Assembly (NCBI RefSeq): GCF_007833275.1
Contig: NZ_CP042241.1
Span: forward strand, 1,612,001 to 1,676,000
Source: Salarchaeum sp. JOR-1
Lineage (GTDB): Archaea > Halobacteriota > Halobacteria > Halobacteriales > Halobacteriaceae
Direction: 5' to 3'
DNA length: 64,000 nucleotides
Shown: positions 42,292-51,501 of the stretch, in pieces
Numbering within the stretch: position 1 is the stretch's first letter
Layout of the letters: the number at the start of each line of letters is the position of its first letter
Notes under the pieces: generated by a model
Databases searched by the model: none
Seen by the model: the letters and a program-made list of their open reading frames with translations, nothing else
What the model was told of the DNA's origin: nothing
Made by a program: the position numbers and the translations under genes

Positions 42292-43394
42292 GCGACCTCG
42301 ACGACATCTCGGTCGTCACTGAACCGTCCGCCGAGTACCTCAACAAACGACAGCGCGTTGACTATCGTAACCAGCGCGAGGACTGCCTCGAGTGGCTCCT
42401 CCACTTCGGGAAGAACCCCGACAAAGCCGAGGGCTACGCGTTCACGACGGTCAAGTGTCGTTCCCACCGCATGGACCAGTTCTACCGGTGGGTCTGGGAG
42501 CAAGAAAACGGGTACACCGGCACGCCCACCCGGGACCACGCAGACGCGTATATGCGCCACCTCGCCAAGCAGGACAAGTCCAACGCGCACAAGTCCAACT
42601 CCCGGAAGGCAGTGATGATGCTGTTCAAGTGGCGCCACCACGAGCACGGAACGGACCCCTGGGATCCCGAGTTACAGTTCTCCACGAACGGCGGCACGAC
42701 CAACCCTCGGGACTACCTGACGCTCGAAGAGCGCTCCGCCATCCGCGAGGCCGCGCTCGAGTACGGGAGTCTCCCCGGCTACACGGTCGTCAGTGGCGCC
42801 GAACGCGACAAGTGGCTGGCGTACCTCGCCCAGCGCCTCGAGAAACCCAAGGAAGACATCACCAGAGAAGACTGGGAACAGGCCAACGGCTGGGAAATCC
42901 CGAGCCTCGTCTGGGCGAGCCTCGACGCCGGCCTCCGCCCCATCGAGGTGCAACGCGCAACCACGAACTGGGTCGATATCGACAACGCCGTTCTCCGGAT
43001 TCCGAAAGAGGAGTCCTCGAAGAACACCGACAACTGGATCGTCGGCCTCCAGGACCGGACTGCGGACGTCCTCGACCGGTGGCTCGACCACCGCGACGTC
43101 TGTGACCGCTACGAGGACACGGACAAGCTCTGGCTGACCCAACGCGGCAACGAACACACCTCGCACTCGCTCAAGTACCTCGTGAACAAGCTCTGTGAGA
43201 TCGCGGGCATCGACACCGGCGACCGAAGTATGACCTGGTACTCGATCCGCCACTCCACCGGCACGTACATGACCCGCGAAGAGGACCTCGCCGCCGCACA
43301 GGCGCAGCTCCGTCACAAGAGCCCCGAGACGACGATGAAGTACGACCAGACGCCCGTCGAAGACCGCCGAAACGCGCTGAACCGAATGGAGTAG
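42288..43394 (+). CDS. Tyrosine-type integrase adjoining tRNA-Glu
   Basis: A 368-residue site-specific recombinase. The SAM-like core-binding domain covers residues 20-130 (YRNQREDCLEWLLHFGKNP to KAVMMLFKWRHHEHG). The catalytic domain has Arg I in DAGLRPIEVQRATTNW, WYSIRHSTGTYM with Arg II (the usual first His of HxxR is Tyr), the late His in LRHKSPETTMKY and the Tyr nucleophile after it. Directly downstream of a tRNA gene and on the same strand, it is the likely agent of integration at tRNA-Glu. It is a paralogue of the next gene. Confidence 0.88.
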   Translation: MSDLDDISVVTEPSAEYLNKRQRVDYRNQREDCLEWLLHFGKNPDKAEGYAFTTVKCRSHRMDQFYRWVWEQENGYTGTPTRDHADAYMRHLAKQDKSNAHKSNSRKAVMMLFKWRHHEHGTDPWDPELQFSTNGGTTNPRDYLTLEERSAIREAALEYGSLPGYTVVSGAERDKWLAYLAQRLEKPKEDITREDWEQANGWEIPSLVWASLDAGLRPIEVQRATTNWVDIDNAVLRIPKEESSKNTDNWIVGLQDRTADVLDRWLDHRDVCDRYEDTDKLWLTQRGNEHTSHSLKYLVNKLCEIAGIDTGDRSMTWYSIRHSTGTYMTREEDLAAAQAQLRHKSPETTMKYDQTPVEDRRNALNRME

Positions 43395-43411
43395 CCTGCC
43401 TCCCAGCGCCT

Positions 43412-44677
43412 TCACTCCGCGATCGACCCTGTGTCGCCGTTCAACTCTCTAACCAACTCCAACAGCACGCTCACGTTCCCACTCAGGATCTGGCCAACCT
43501 CACTCTCACTGAGTTCGCCGCTAGCGCGTGCCGCTCCGAGTTCTCGAACGCCACTCACCGACGTCCGCTGCACCTCGCGGACGATCTCGGAGTAGTGATC
43601 GTCCGTCGTGTCGAGATCCCTGTGCCGGAGAACGTCACCCGCCATTTCGAGGCTGTCGTACTCCTTGAGGTACGTTCCTGCCGTCCGCCGGACGCTGTAC
43701 CACGTGATATTGCGGCCGTCCCTATCGATCCCGGCCTCGTCGCATAGCTTCTCCAGGAGGGCGTTCAGTGTTTTCGAGGTGTACCGATTCCCGCGCTCGT
43801 TCAACCAGAGGGCGTCAGTGTCGTCGTACTTCTCGTACTGTTCGCGCTCGTCCAGCCACGTCGCCAACTGTTCCTGCGTCGGCGGCGACAACGAGAGCTC
43901 GGTCGATTCGCGCTGCTTGGACGCTTTCTCCTCCGGAATATCCAGGACGCCCCGTTCGAGGTCGAGCCAATCGACGGTGGCCCGATGAATTTCGATCGGC
44001 GGGAGGGCCAGGTCCTGGGCCGTCATCACGAGCGACGGGATCTTGGCGCCGTTCTCTTCGTGCTCCCAGTCCTCGGGACTCACCCGTGATTTCGGCTTGT
44101 GGAATCGCTGAGCCAAGCGAGCATTGATCTCGTCTCGCTGCTCAGGTGTGGCCTCCTCGTAGTCCGGGAGCTCGTTGAGACGTTTCGCCGCCTCCGTTAA
44201 GCGGCCGAACTCCTCGAGGTCGAAAATGTCCGAGCTGTCATACGAGGACTGGCCGAACGTCTCCTGCGGCTCCCACTCCGCCCATTCGTCAGCGTCGAAC
44301 TCCCGTGCCTTCCAAACGGCGTACTTCTGAAGCGTATTTACGAACTTCCGTTTGCTATTCCCGCCGTACGGCTCGCCGCCCTGCGTTCGAAACTCGTCGT
44401 TCTCCAATAGATCGACGAACGCAGATGCCTGGGCAGGGGTAACCAGAGCGGAATCAAGTTCTAACTCCTGCCAGAGCGCACGATGAATCTGATCCAGCCG
44501 CCACACGTAGTTCGCAGCGACGCTGTCCGACAGACCGTTCCCAGCCTCCGGGTTTTTCCCCTCCTCCTGCATCCACTCGTAGAACAGCTGCCAATCAGCT
44601 GCGATGACGACCCAGAGGTCGTTCTCCAGCACGTTTTTCGTTTTCCGGCTGACCGGGTCCGTTGGGTCAAACGCCAT
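43412..44677 (-). CDS. Tyrosine recombinase paralogue lacking catalytic Arg I
   Basis: A 421-residue protein, clearly homologous to the preceding integrase along its length (WEHEENGAKIPSLV against WEQANGWEIPSLV; ITWYSVRRTAGTYL against MTWYSIRHSTGTYM). At the Arg I position it reads DLALPPIEIHRATVDW: the Arg is Pro (CCG codon). Arg II, the late His (VLRHRDLDTTDDHY) and Tyr remain. An extra C-terminal tail of 60 residues follows. The ATG at 44677 is chosen since GGAGGTG stands 6 nt upstream; one at 44692 lies before this box. It is probably not a normal recombinase; it could regulate or be decaying. Confidence 0.82.
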   Translation of the reverse strand: MAFDPTDPVSRKTKNVLENDLWVVIAADWQLFYEWMQEEGKNPEAGNGLSDSVAANYVWRLDQIHRALWQELELDSALVTPAQASAFVDLLENDEFRTQGGEPYGGNSKRKFVNTLQKYAVWKAREFDADEWAEWEPQETFGQSSYDSSDIFDLEEFGRLTEAAKRLNELPDYEEATPEQRDEINARLAQRFHKPKSRVSPEDWEHEENGAKIPSLVMTAQDLALPPIEIHRATVDWLDLERGVLDIPEEKASKQRESTELSLSPPTQEQLATWLDEREQYEKYDDTDALWLNERGNRYTSKTLNALLEKLCDEAGIDRDGRNITWYSVRRTAGTYLKEYDSLEMAGDVLRHRDLDTTDDHYSEIVREVQRTSVSGVRELGAARASGELSESEVGQILSGNVSVLLELVRELNGDTGSIAE

Positions 44678-45205
44678 ATTCCACACCTCCATTGCTGTCT
44701 ACCGGACGTGTGGCGTGGGTGCCGAAGCTTACTGTGATCATCAGCGCCAGTGTATCGATGGCACAGGGATAAGGGTTAGGTCAAGGGGGTGAACCCACTG
44801 GGGGAGAGCTTTTCCGAACCTCTGAACCGAGCGATATCTGTCGAATTCCATTTCCCTGTAACGGTTGGAATCCCACCTACTGAGTTCGTGAAATGAAAGA
44901 CCGGATGGGACCAATCAATCCGGTCGTATGGCCCCGCTGCATACCAAGAAACGCCCCGAGACAAAGTACAGCGTATGTGGATCAGTCTGAGGCAAATCCA
45001 AAACCACATATAAAAGATGAGGGAAGACCGACTTTGCACTCGAAGCGAGACTGAAATAGCGCCTCAAACGTGTCCAGAGCGAACTCGAGGAACTGCGAGC
45101 ATTGAGTCTGTCGATGTAGACGTTTCCAAGTCGTTCGAAGGGTGTGGGCTTGCACATGACTTTTGCAGGTCAACTCTTTTTACACGGGGTTTCAATCAAT
45201 ATTCC
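44678..45205. other. Low-GC intergenic stretch with hairpin
   Basis: A 528-bp region without a convincing gene. A perfect 7-bp inverted repeat GACCGGA/TCCGGTC with a 13-nt loop lies at 44899-44925. Base composition falls clearly below that of the region before. A TATA-like element at 45176-45182 belongs to the next small gene. No tRNA, IS or CRISPR feature seen. Confidence 0.4.
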
Positions 45206-45466
45206 ATGAGCGAGGACTTTGAGACGGAACTCGCTGCCAAGTTAGAGAGTCGGTTCTCAAACGACCAGGATGTAATCTCCGACGTAATTGAGCAAGTACA
45301 AGAGGCACGTCGCCACGAATACACCGACCATCTGGACTTGCACAACGCCGACAGTGTCGTCTCAGGGATTGAGAACTGGTCACAAGATCAAGGGCTAGCT
45401 GCTGGGTGGAATCGGTGGATTGGGGTAGGCGTTCCGGATACAGATACAACGCATCTCACAGTATAA
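45206..45466 (+). CDS. Small unknown protein, 86 residues
   Basis: Begins MSEDFETELAAKLESRFSND and has an acidic helical first half and a Trp-containing end GLAAGWNRWIGVGVPD. A TATA-like CTTTTTA at 45176-45182 is 27 nt ahead of the ATG, so a leaderless transcript is likely. No domain recognised. It stands alone between the recombinase gene and the large ATPase gene, which is convergent to it. Confidence 0.5.
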   Translation: MSEDFETELAAKLESRFSNDQDVISDVIEQVQEARRHEYTDHLDLHNADSVVSGIENWSQDQGLAAGWNRWIGVGVPDTDTTHLTV

Positions 45467-45856
45467 CATATCCACGACGCAACCTTCGGCAGCTGAACGG
45501 CTCTTCTACATTTCGCACGCAAATACTGCCAAGTGATGGTACGATCTGTTCAGTGACGAAGAGCTGCACTCGCAGGAGAGGCTTGAATCCCAATCAACTA
45601 TTTGATGAGTTCTTGAAGTCGTACAATTACGTTTTGACGCGTGTCACAACCGAACCAACTCACGGAGCATGCCAATCCGCCATACGGAACAGTCACTCCC
45701 TAGTTTCCTGGTTTTTCCCCGCCGGTAATCTCACCAAAATCAGCCCCCCGTTGGAGATGTTTGAGTTTCGGGTGGCTCACAACTCACTCGATTTCGATGG
45801 TACGAGAGTTGATAATTGAGCACGACGATGAGCGTGTCTTCGCTCTTCGTGTTTGT
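45467..45856. other. Gap with no convincing gene
   Basis: 390 bp at the 3' side of both the small gene and the large ATPase gene. A plus frame crosses it (45406-45819) but has no promoter and an improbable composition. Short protein-like bits such as SAAERLFYISHANTAK suggest an eroded gene. No repeat found. Confidence 0.3.
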
Positions 45857-48800
45857 TCACGAGGTGTCGATATAGATCAATAACCCATCGTGATCGTATC
45901 CTTCCGTTTGGAGTGGTCGGAGTCGTGATGGAAGCTCTTCCAGTTCGTTCGTGAGGTCGATCGCACGGCGGTCTGGTTTGACACCAAGGAGTTTCCAATC
46001 ACCCCCGTAGAGGGGGTCCTGATCCGCATCATTTTCGAGGCGGACCTTTCGATACACACTGAGCTGATTGCGCGTTAGATGAATCTTGAATCCGGTTTCA
46101 TCCTCCGGGAGACTCTTCACTTCGTAACGCACCGGTTCGAAGCCAGACGCTGTTTCTTTGAGCCCAATCAAATCATATCCAGCGCCATCCCAGGTTCGAG
46201 AAATATGGAGGCCGCGTTCAAGAACCTCGCTGTCCCGAGTCTCTTCCCACTCACGGAGGGCTGTCTGAAGTGTCTCAACGCTTTTCCCGGAACCCGGAAT
46301 CGCAGAAACGAGTGCATCGGAGACCGTCGCAAAGTCGCCGTTCTCAGCCGCCTGATCGAGATACCTCGCGGTTCTCTCGGTAATCCACGATAGAGCGGCC
46401 TGCTCGGCTTCATCGCCAACTGCCTTGGTTTGCTCCCATTCAGCTTCCAAATCTTCCAACTCAACGATGCCGCTCCCTGTTTCATTCGGGCTTGACTGTT
46501 CTACCTCGGGCCTCGCCAACCCGACCTCATCGGACGTAACGACCTCTTCGACGGGGTCATACCGCGGAGAGAACTCCCGCAACTTTGTCTCAAGCTCATC
46601 TGCGTCCGGGATTTCAGCGCTTGGGATGGACGCCCCAAACGGGTCGCGGCGGAGCCATTCTATCACGGCTACTTTGGGGTCGAAGACGACCCGTTGACAC
46701 GCCGTTTCGCGGACATACTTGTCAAGGTGATTCGCTATCTCGGATTCAGAGATGGCAAGCCCTGTGTGTGCCTCGATGAGGTGCTGGAGATAGGCACATA
46801 GTCGATTCTCCCATGACGAATACCAACCCTCCCAGTCCGCTCGATGATGTTCGACACACGAGAAGTGAGGGCGGAACGGTTCTTGCTCGTCTGTGAGTTC
46901 CAGCCCACGAAGCGTTTCTTCGACATCCTGGTGCGTTACGTCTCCCGGAGCGCTACTCATAGCGATGTCTTCAGGACCAATATGTGAGAGTCGCGTCCAC
47001 GAGTCGCGCAGTTCCAGGCCGAGTGCTCCAAGCGCCTCCCGAATTCGGTCCCGTAACGCTGCATATTCGTCGTCGTCAAGCTGTCGAAGATGACGGTCAT
47101 ACGCCTCGACAAGTGACATCGCATCGTGCTTCTCAAGAATCCGTTCCACGCGGTCAGTCCCGCCTGACTCAAACGCGCCAAGAACATGAGCAAATGACGA
47201 TCCAACCCCTCCGCGATTCTCCTCAAGCAGGAGTTCGACTAGAGGCTCTCCGAATTCGTCGAGCGGTGGCGGTCCTTCTTGCCCTTCCGGAGTGTCGAAG
47301 ATTATCGTCGGTGGGGTATCCTGAAGGAACAGTGCGTGGTTGTAATCGCCTTTGAATTGCGGATCCGAACGTCGTGTCTCGTCACCTAACATAGCCTCAA
47401 ACTCAACCCAAGCATCATCGACATGCCTGATGACACGACTCCGCCAACGGTTCGCAGCCTCCGCTGGATCCACATCGACTTGCGTCGTGGTTTCTGCTAA
47501 CGCGAGCAGATGTGGAACAACTTCCTCGATTTTCGCGTCGAGTGTCTCGACGGCAATCCCATCCTGACTGCCCTGGTGAATAGGATGGACGTGACGCGTA
47601 ATCTCGAACGCGAGGTCGTTGAGTGGGGCATACCCCGTGAGAGTATCCCGCCCGATAATAGCCGTGACAAGGGGAACATCGGGGAAGAACCGACGCATGC
47701 GTTCCCGCTCGACAGTATCAGTGGGGATCCAGACACCGTCACTGTCGGTCCACTTGAGAGGCCTATCAGAGAGTGCTCGCTTGTCTGGAACTCCTTGATA
47801 GACGAGGAGAGGGATATCTAGTTCTTCCTCTTCGGATTCGTGCTCGCGCGCGATCGTGTTGAGCAATCGATCAACAAGCTGCCGGAGTGCCTGCCGTGCC
47901 CTCGGCGTTTCCTCGATGACAGAGAGCATCGGGGCAGTCAATTCGTGCAGTTGTTCAAGCAATCTGAAAGCCGGCTCAGCATTATTCTTGCTCAAACTAT
48001 CCATATCGGTGCCCGGGACGGCACCGAGGGCCGTCAGCAACTCTGACTCGATCGGCGCTTCTTTTGAGAGACTCCACAGCACGGGCGGGAGTTGTCGCTG
48101 CTGTCCCGATACTAACGTCACCTTTGCGGGCGGAATCTGTGTCGGTGGGTCCTCTATAATTACGGGCGGTTCAGCAACCACATCGCCTTCCGAGTCGGTT
48201 CCCCCAACTGGGAACCAGGCATTGTCCCGTAGTTGCGGAATTAACTCCAGTGGACGACGGCCACCGCCTTCGGACGTCTCCATTTCTAGGCGTTCCGCTG
48301 TGATGAGTTCCTCCAACCACTCCCACGCGGCGTCGAGTGACTGTACCCACGCGGTTGGTTCCTCGTCATCGTCCTGTCGCGGTTCCTCTCCGAACTGAAG
48401 AGGGCTCCACTGTGAGCCAGCCGTACTCAACGCCGGCGGCGTCTCCGTCACAATCCCATTGTCGCCCCCTTCGACCAGAGTTAACGGGACCCCGTCTTCC
48501 GGTGGAGCCGGCGTTACGCCGAGAAACAGCAGAAAGTCATCGAGATCAACGTCAGCCGGCGGTGACGGTAATCGATTCGTCGCCACACGATCCAGCGTCA
48601 ACTGCCGGGCGGGTTCCCACTTGCCAGCTGTCGTGGGGAGAAATAGCGTAGCAATAGACCGACCGGCTGTCCGTGCATTCTCACTATATACGTGATTCCG
48701 CAACGCGCGCCATCCTGGACCGTACTCATCAGACTCTGCGGGTGAAACAGTCCCTCCTTGAGAGTCCAGCGCGTACAAATTCATAGCAAACTGAATCAAG

Positions 48801-50800
48801 TCAGACTGCAATTCAGCCGCCTCTTCAGTATCCTCAGCGAGAGGTGAGTATGTCCACGTGTCGAGGTCGTGGGGAAGCTGCCGGAGTTCACGAAGTACTT
48901 CCCAGCGATTGAATTGGCTCGCGCCGAGCGGCTGCGGTGACTCCTCGCTTCTGAATCCGGGCGGGAAATCAAATGAGGTCACCGCGCGATTCGCTTCCCG
49001 AAGCGCACGTGGCAACTCGAGATCCGTCTCCTCAGAGCGCCGTAGAAATAGCCGACGGGTGTGGCGTTCTCCACGCCCGACCGTCGCATCAGCCTCGGAG
49101 CGCTCCGGTAACGGGACTGCCGGCACGTCCTCATCAGGCGGCAGTTCTTTCTGCGCGGTGACAGGAGCGACGCGTCCTCGGTGATCACGGAGTGCATCAC
49201 CCATCGCGGCCGCTGTTGTCCGCCATGTCTTCGTACTGCTAGAGTACTTACAGGCACGGTCGATCCAACCCTTGGACGCCGTCCAAAAATCGCGGTACGT
49301 CTGAACTGGCCACTGTTCCCTAGCGTCGAAGAATGCCGTTGCCAACACTGACCACTGTTGATACCGTTCGACATCTTGTGAGTTGTCACTCAGGAACAAC
49401 AACGACTCAAGATGGTCAACAATTATCTCACCTGCCTCGGACTGGCTGGTAGCTGGATCCAAGAACTGCCACAGATCGGGCCGGGGCGACGTCGGCGACT
49501 CCTCCCCTGAAGCTGTCTGCACCGCTGTGGGTTCAATCCAATCCCATTCGATCACGTCACTCGATACTCCCACGTCTGCGAGAACCTTGTTTAGGTGAAT
49601 TTCGGCAGCCACCTCAAGCAAGGCTTCATTGTACGCCCCGATCGTCTCATCATCAAGTCGCAGGCTCGTACGATCCGTTCGAAGTTGGAAATCACCCTGC
49701 ACATCAATGCCGAACGGACTGCTGATCAGTGTTGGTAGATATCCGTAAACCCGCGATTGTGACGAACCAGAGGACTCCCCCGCATCAAGGGATGGGTCCG
49801 TTGGCCACGCGACGGCAGCACCGGGTGCTGATAATTCGTGTTCCGCCTCTTTGGCGAGTGCTACCAGCGGCTCCGAGTCTGTTTTCCAGTGGCTGATCGA
49901 CAGCGAGTCTTGTCCGGCCTCGGTGTCGTGTTCTGGCCAGGTTCCTTTGGTGAACGACTGCCACGGCGTCTCAAACTGCACGGACAGGTTCTGTCGATCC
50001 TCGAATAACCCGACGAAATTCAAGTGCCCTTGCTGGATCGCCTCAACCGACTCTCGGAGTTCGTCTATCCGTGGTTCTAAAATCGGAACGACGACGACCG
50101 TATTCAAGCCGTGGAGATCCGCAGGGGTTGGCGGCTGCTCAGCATCAAGCGGCAGCGGAAAGTGGAAGCTCGGGCGGCGGTCCTCCTCACCAACCTGAAC
50201 ATCAATGTTGCCCAAGTATGTTTGATGCCCAGCCCGGACTTCTGGGACCTCCAATCTGGTTGTCCAAGTAGCGCGGTCAAGCGGAGAGTGCATCTCGAGT
50301 CCCCACCATCCCGATCGATGGGCGAACTGGCTCCAGACGCGGACGAAGTCACCGAGCCAGAACACTGACCGGAACCCGATTCCCTTGTTCCCGACGCTCT
50401 CCTCCGGCAGCTTATTCGACGTGTGCAGTGAACACAGCGCGTTGAAATCCGGGCGGCGGTCGTCACTCGTTTCAGGAGGGTTTCCGTAATCGTACTCTGG
50501 ATTGACGCGAATTGGCGTCCCGTCATTCCCGACAACGAGCGCATAGTCCGTCGCTTCCCATGCAACCTCCCTGATTTCCACGGTCACCTTCGAATCTGCG
50601 CGATCCAAGGCATTCTGTAAGAGTTCGAAGAGTACTCGACCCGAATACTGGCGCCGAATAGACTCCTCGTTCTGTAGTTGTTGATATGAGACCTCCCCGC
50701 TCGTATCTTCGTAATTCGAGAAGTGGCGCCGAAACACCGACGCAACATCATCCGAATCCGGTACGAACCCCGCCGAATCCGAATACTCAGAGAGATTCAT
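45857..50800 (-). CDS. Giant sacsin-like GHKL ATPase with NO VEIN-type C-terminal domain
   Basis: A 1647-residue protein. N-terminus: a Hsp90/GHKL ATP-binding fold with VLFELLQNALDRAD (N-box, near residue 60), VVGNDGTPI (DGxG-like box) and VGNKGIGFRSVF (ATP-lid glycine motif, near 137). The middle 1300 residues have no known motif. C-terminus: a DUF3883/NO VEIN-like domain from about residue 1510, with AGYDLIGLKE followed by VRYEVKSLPED, which fits a PD-(D/E)xK nuclease pattern (D...ExK). Large proteins of this design occur in microbial genomes near restriction or defence genes. Base use is lower in GC than the core. Action as an ATP-controlled nuclease is inference. Confidence 0.85.
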   Translation of the reverse strand: MNLSEYSDSAGFVPDSDDVASVFRRHFSNYEDTSGEVSYQQLQNEESIRRQYSGRVLFELLQNALDRADSKVTVEIREVAWEATDYALVVGNDGTPIRVNPEYDYGNPPETSDDRRPDFNALCSLHTSNKLPEESVGNKGIGFRSVFWLGDFVRVWSQFAHRSGWWGLEMHSPLDRATWTTRLEVPEVRAGHQTYLGNIDVQVGEEDRRPSFHFPLPLDAEQPPTPADLHGLNTVVVVPILEPRIDELRESVEAIQQGHLNFVGLFEDRQNLSVQFETPWQSFTKGTWPEHDTEAGQDSLSISHWKTDSEPLVALAKEAEHELSAPGAAVAWPTDPSLDAGESSGSSQSRVYGYLPTLISSPFGIDVQGDFQLRTDRTSLRLDDETIGAYNEALLEVAAEIHLNKVLADVGVSSDVIEWDWIEPTAVQTASGEESPTSPRPDLWQFLDPATSQSEAGEIIVDHLESLLFLSDNSQDVERYQQWSVLATAFFDAREQWPVQTYRDFWTASKGWIDRACKYSSSTKTWRTTAAAMGDALRDHRGRVAPVTAQKELPPDEDVPAVPLPERSEADATVGRGERHTRRLFLRRSEETDLELPRALREANRAVTSFDFPPGFRSEESPQPLGASQFNRWEVLRELRQLPHDLDTWTYSPLAEDTEEAAELQSDLIQFAMNLYALDSQGGTVSPAESDEYGPGWRALRNHVYSENARTAGRSIATLFLPTTAGKWEPARQLTLDRVATNRLPSPPADVDLDDFLLFLGVTPAPPEDGVPLTLVEGGDNGIVTETPPALSTAGSQWSPLQFGEEPRQDDDEEPTAWVQSLDAAWEWLEELITAERLEMETSEGGGRRPLELIPQLRDNAWFPVGGTDSEGDVVAEPPVIIEDPPTQIPPAKVTLVSGQQRQLPPVLWSLSKEAPIESELLTALGAVPGTDMDSLSKNNAEPAFRLLEQLHELTAPMLSVIEETPRARQALRQLVDRLLNTIAREHESEEEELDIPLLVYQGVPDKRALSDRPLKWTDSDGVWIPTDTVERERMRRFFPDVPLVTAIIGRDTLTGYAPLNDLAFEITRHVHPIHQGSQDGIAVETLDAKIEEVVPHLLALAETTTQVDVDPAEAANRWRSRVIRHVDDAWVEFEAMLGDETRRSDPQFKGDYNHALFLQDTPPTIIFDTPEGQEGPPPLDEFGEPLVELLLEENRGGVGSSFAHVLGAFESGGTDRVERILEKHDAMSLVEAYDRHLRQLDDDEYAALRDRIREALGALGLELRDSWTRLSHIGPEDIAMSSAPGDVTHQDVEETLRGLELTDEQEPFRPHFSCVEHHRADWEGWYSSWENRLCAYLQHLIEAHTGLAISESEIANHLDKYVRETACQRVVFDPKVAVIEWLRRDPFGASIPSAEIPDADELETKLREFSPRYDPVEEVVTSDEVGLARPEVEQSSPNETGSGIVELEDLEAEWEQTKAVGDEAEQAALSWITERTARYLDQAAENGDFATVSDALVSAIPGSGKSVETLQTALREWEETRDSEVLERGLHISRTWDGAGYDLIGLKETASGFEPVRYEVKSLPEDETGFKIHLTRNQLSVYRKVRLENDADQDPLYGGDWKLLGVKPDRRAIDLTNELEELPSRLRPLQTEGYDHDGLLIYIDTS

Positions 50801-51014
50801 TCATCCTCCAAAAGAACTCTTTGACCAACCTCGCACTGCGCATACCCACGAGTGTCACCGCCAAGCATTGAGTGTTTTTCCCTCACAACAACCGACCCAA
50901 GCGAGGTGATTTCACGTCGACGAAAGATACGAGTCGATTGCTACCGTCTGCACCCAGCTTCAGATTCCGCACCATGCGAAATCTCTAAAGCGCTCTCTCA
51001 GGACAATCACTACA
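50801..51014. promoter_or_regulatory. Divergent intergenic region of the giant ATPase gene
   Basis: 214 bp between the divergent starts at 50800 (minus) and 51015 (plus). It must carry both promoters. No strong TATA box is seen; AAATCTCTAAAG near 50978-50989 is a weak candidate for the plus side. Divergent arrangement allows common control. Confidence 0.35.
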
Positions 51015-51353
51015 ATGACCCCGGGGAAGGATCTCGACTCTGAATGGACTGTTGAATGGGCTACGCCCACCCCAAAGGAGGACGACTATCTCGATACGCT
51101 AACGCTAACTCGTGAACAAGCGAGGGAATACGGCGACGAGCTTGTGATGTCACTACGAGTGGACGAAGGGTGGCTGCACGATCAAGGACTCGACCCCGAC
51201 GAACCGTTTGCTTGGAAGATCGACAGCGGAGATGTAGTGACGAAACCGATCACCCGGCAAACGTTCGAAGGAGTTGCGGAAAGCAATCGTGACGACGCGA
51301 GTTATGCTCGCCACGTCTTGGAGTCCCGCGCCAAACGACGAATTCGAAAGTAA
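51015..51353 (+). CDS. Unknown protein divergent to the giant ATPase
   Basis: A 112-residue protein. Its acidic centre DDYLDTLTLTREQAREYGDELVMSLRVDEGWLHDQGL is followed by a charged end RHVLESRAKRRIRK, which could bind nucleic acid. No family recognised. It shares a divergent promoter region with the giant ATPase gene, so it may be a regulator or partner. Confidence 0.6.
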   Translation: MTPGKDLDSEWTVEWATPTPKEDDYLDTLTLTREQAREYGDELVMSLRVDEGWLHDQGLDPDEPFAWKIDSGDVVTKPITRQTFEGVAESNRDDASYARHVLESRAKRRIRK

Positions 51354-51464
51354 CAATAGCAAACTGAGCATCAGCCGATCCCTACCTCGAATAGTCTGGT
51401 CACACAGCCATTCTCTTCTTACAGGTACACTCGATTTTTCTGAGCGCTATAGATCTGCCGACCG

Positions 51465-51474
51465 GTATTTAAAC
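51465..51474 (+). promoter_or_regulatory. TATA-like element reading into the antisense of a recombinase gene
   Basis: GTATTTAAAC with GACCG upstream is one of the best TATA/BRE-like elements in this block, but points plus, towards the 3' end of the minus-strand recombinase gene. No plus gene follows. It could start an antisense RNA. Confidence 0.3.
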
Positions 51475-51501
51475 CGCAAACAGAGATGAGAAATCGGACT
51501 A

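Noticed and set aside
45406-45819. 137-codon plus frame between the small gene and the giant ATPase
   Set aside because: Starts within another gene, has no promoter or ribosome site and improbable residue use; left as possible remnant.
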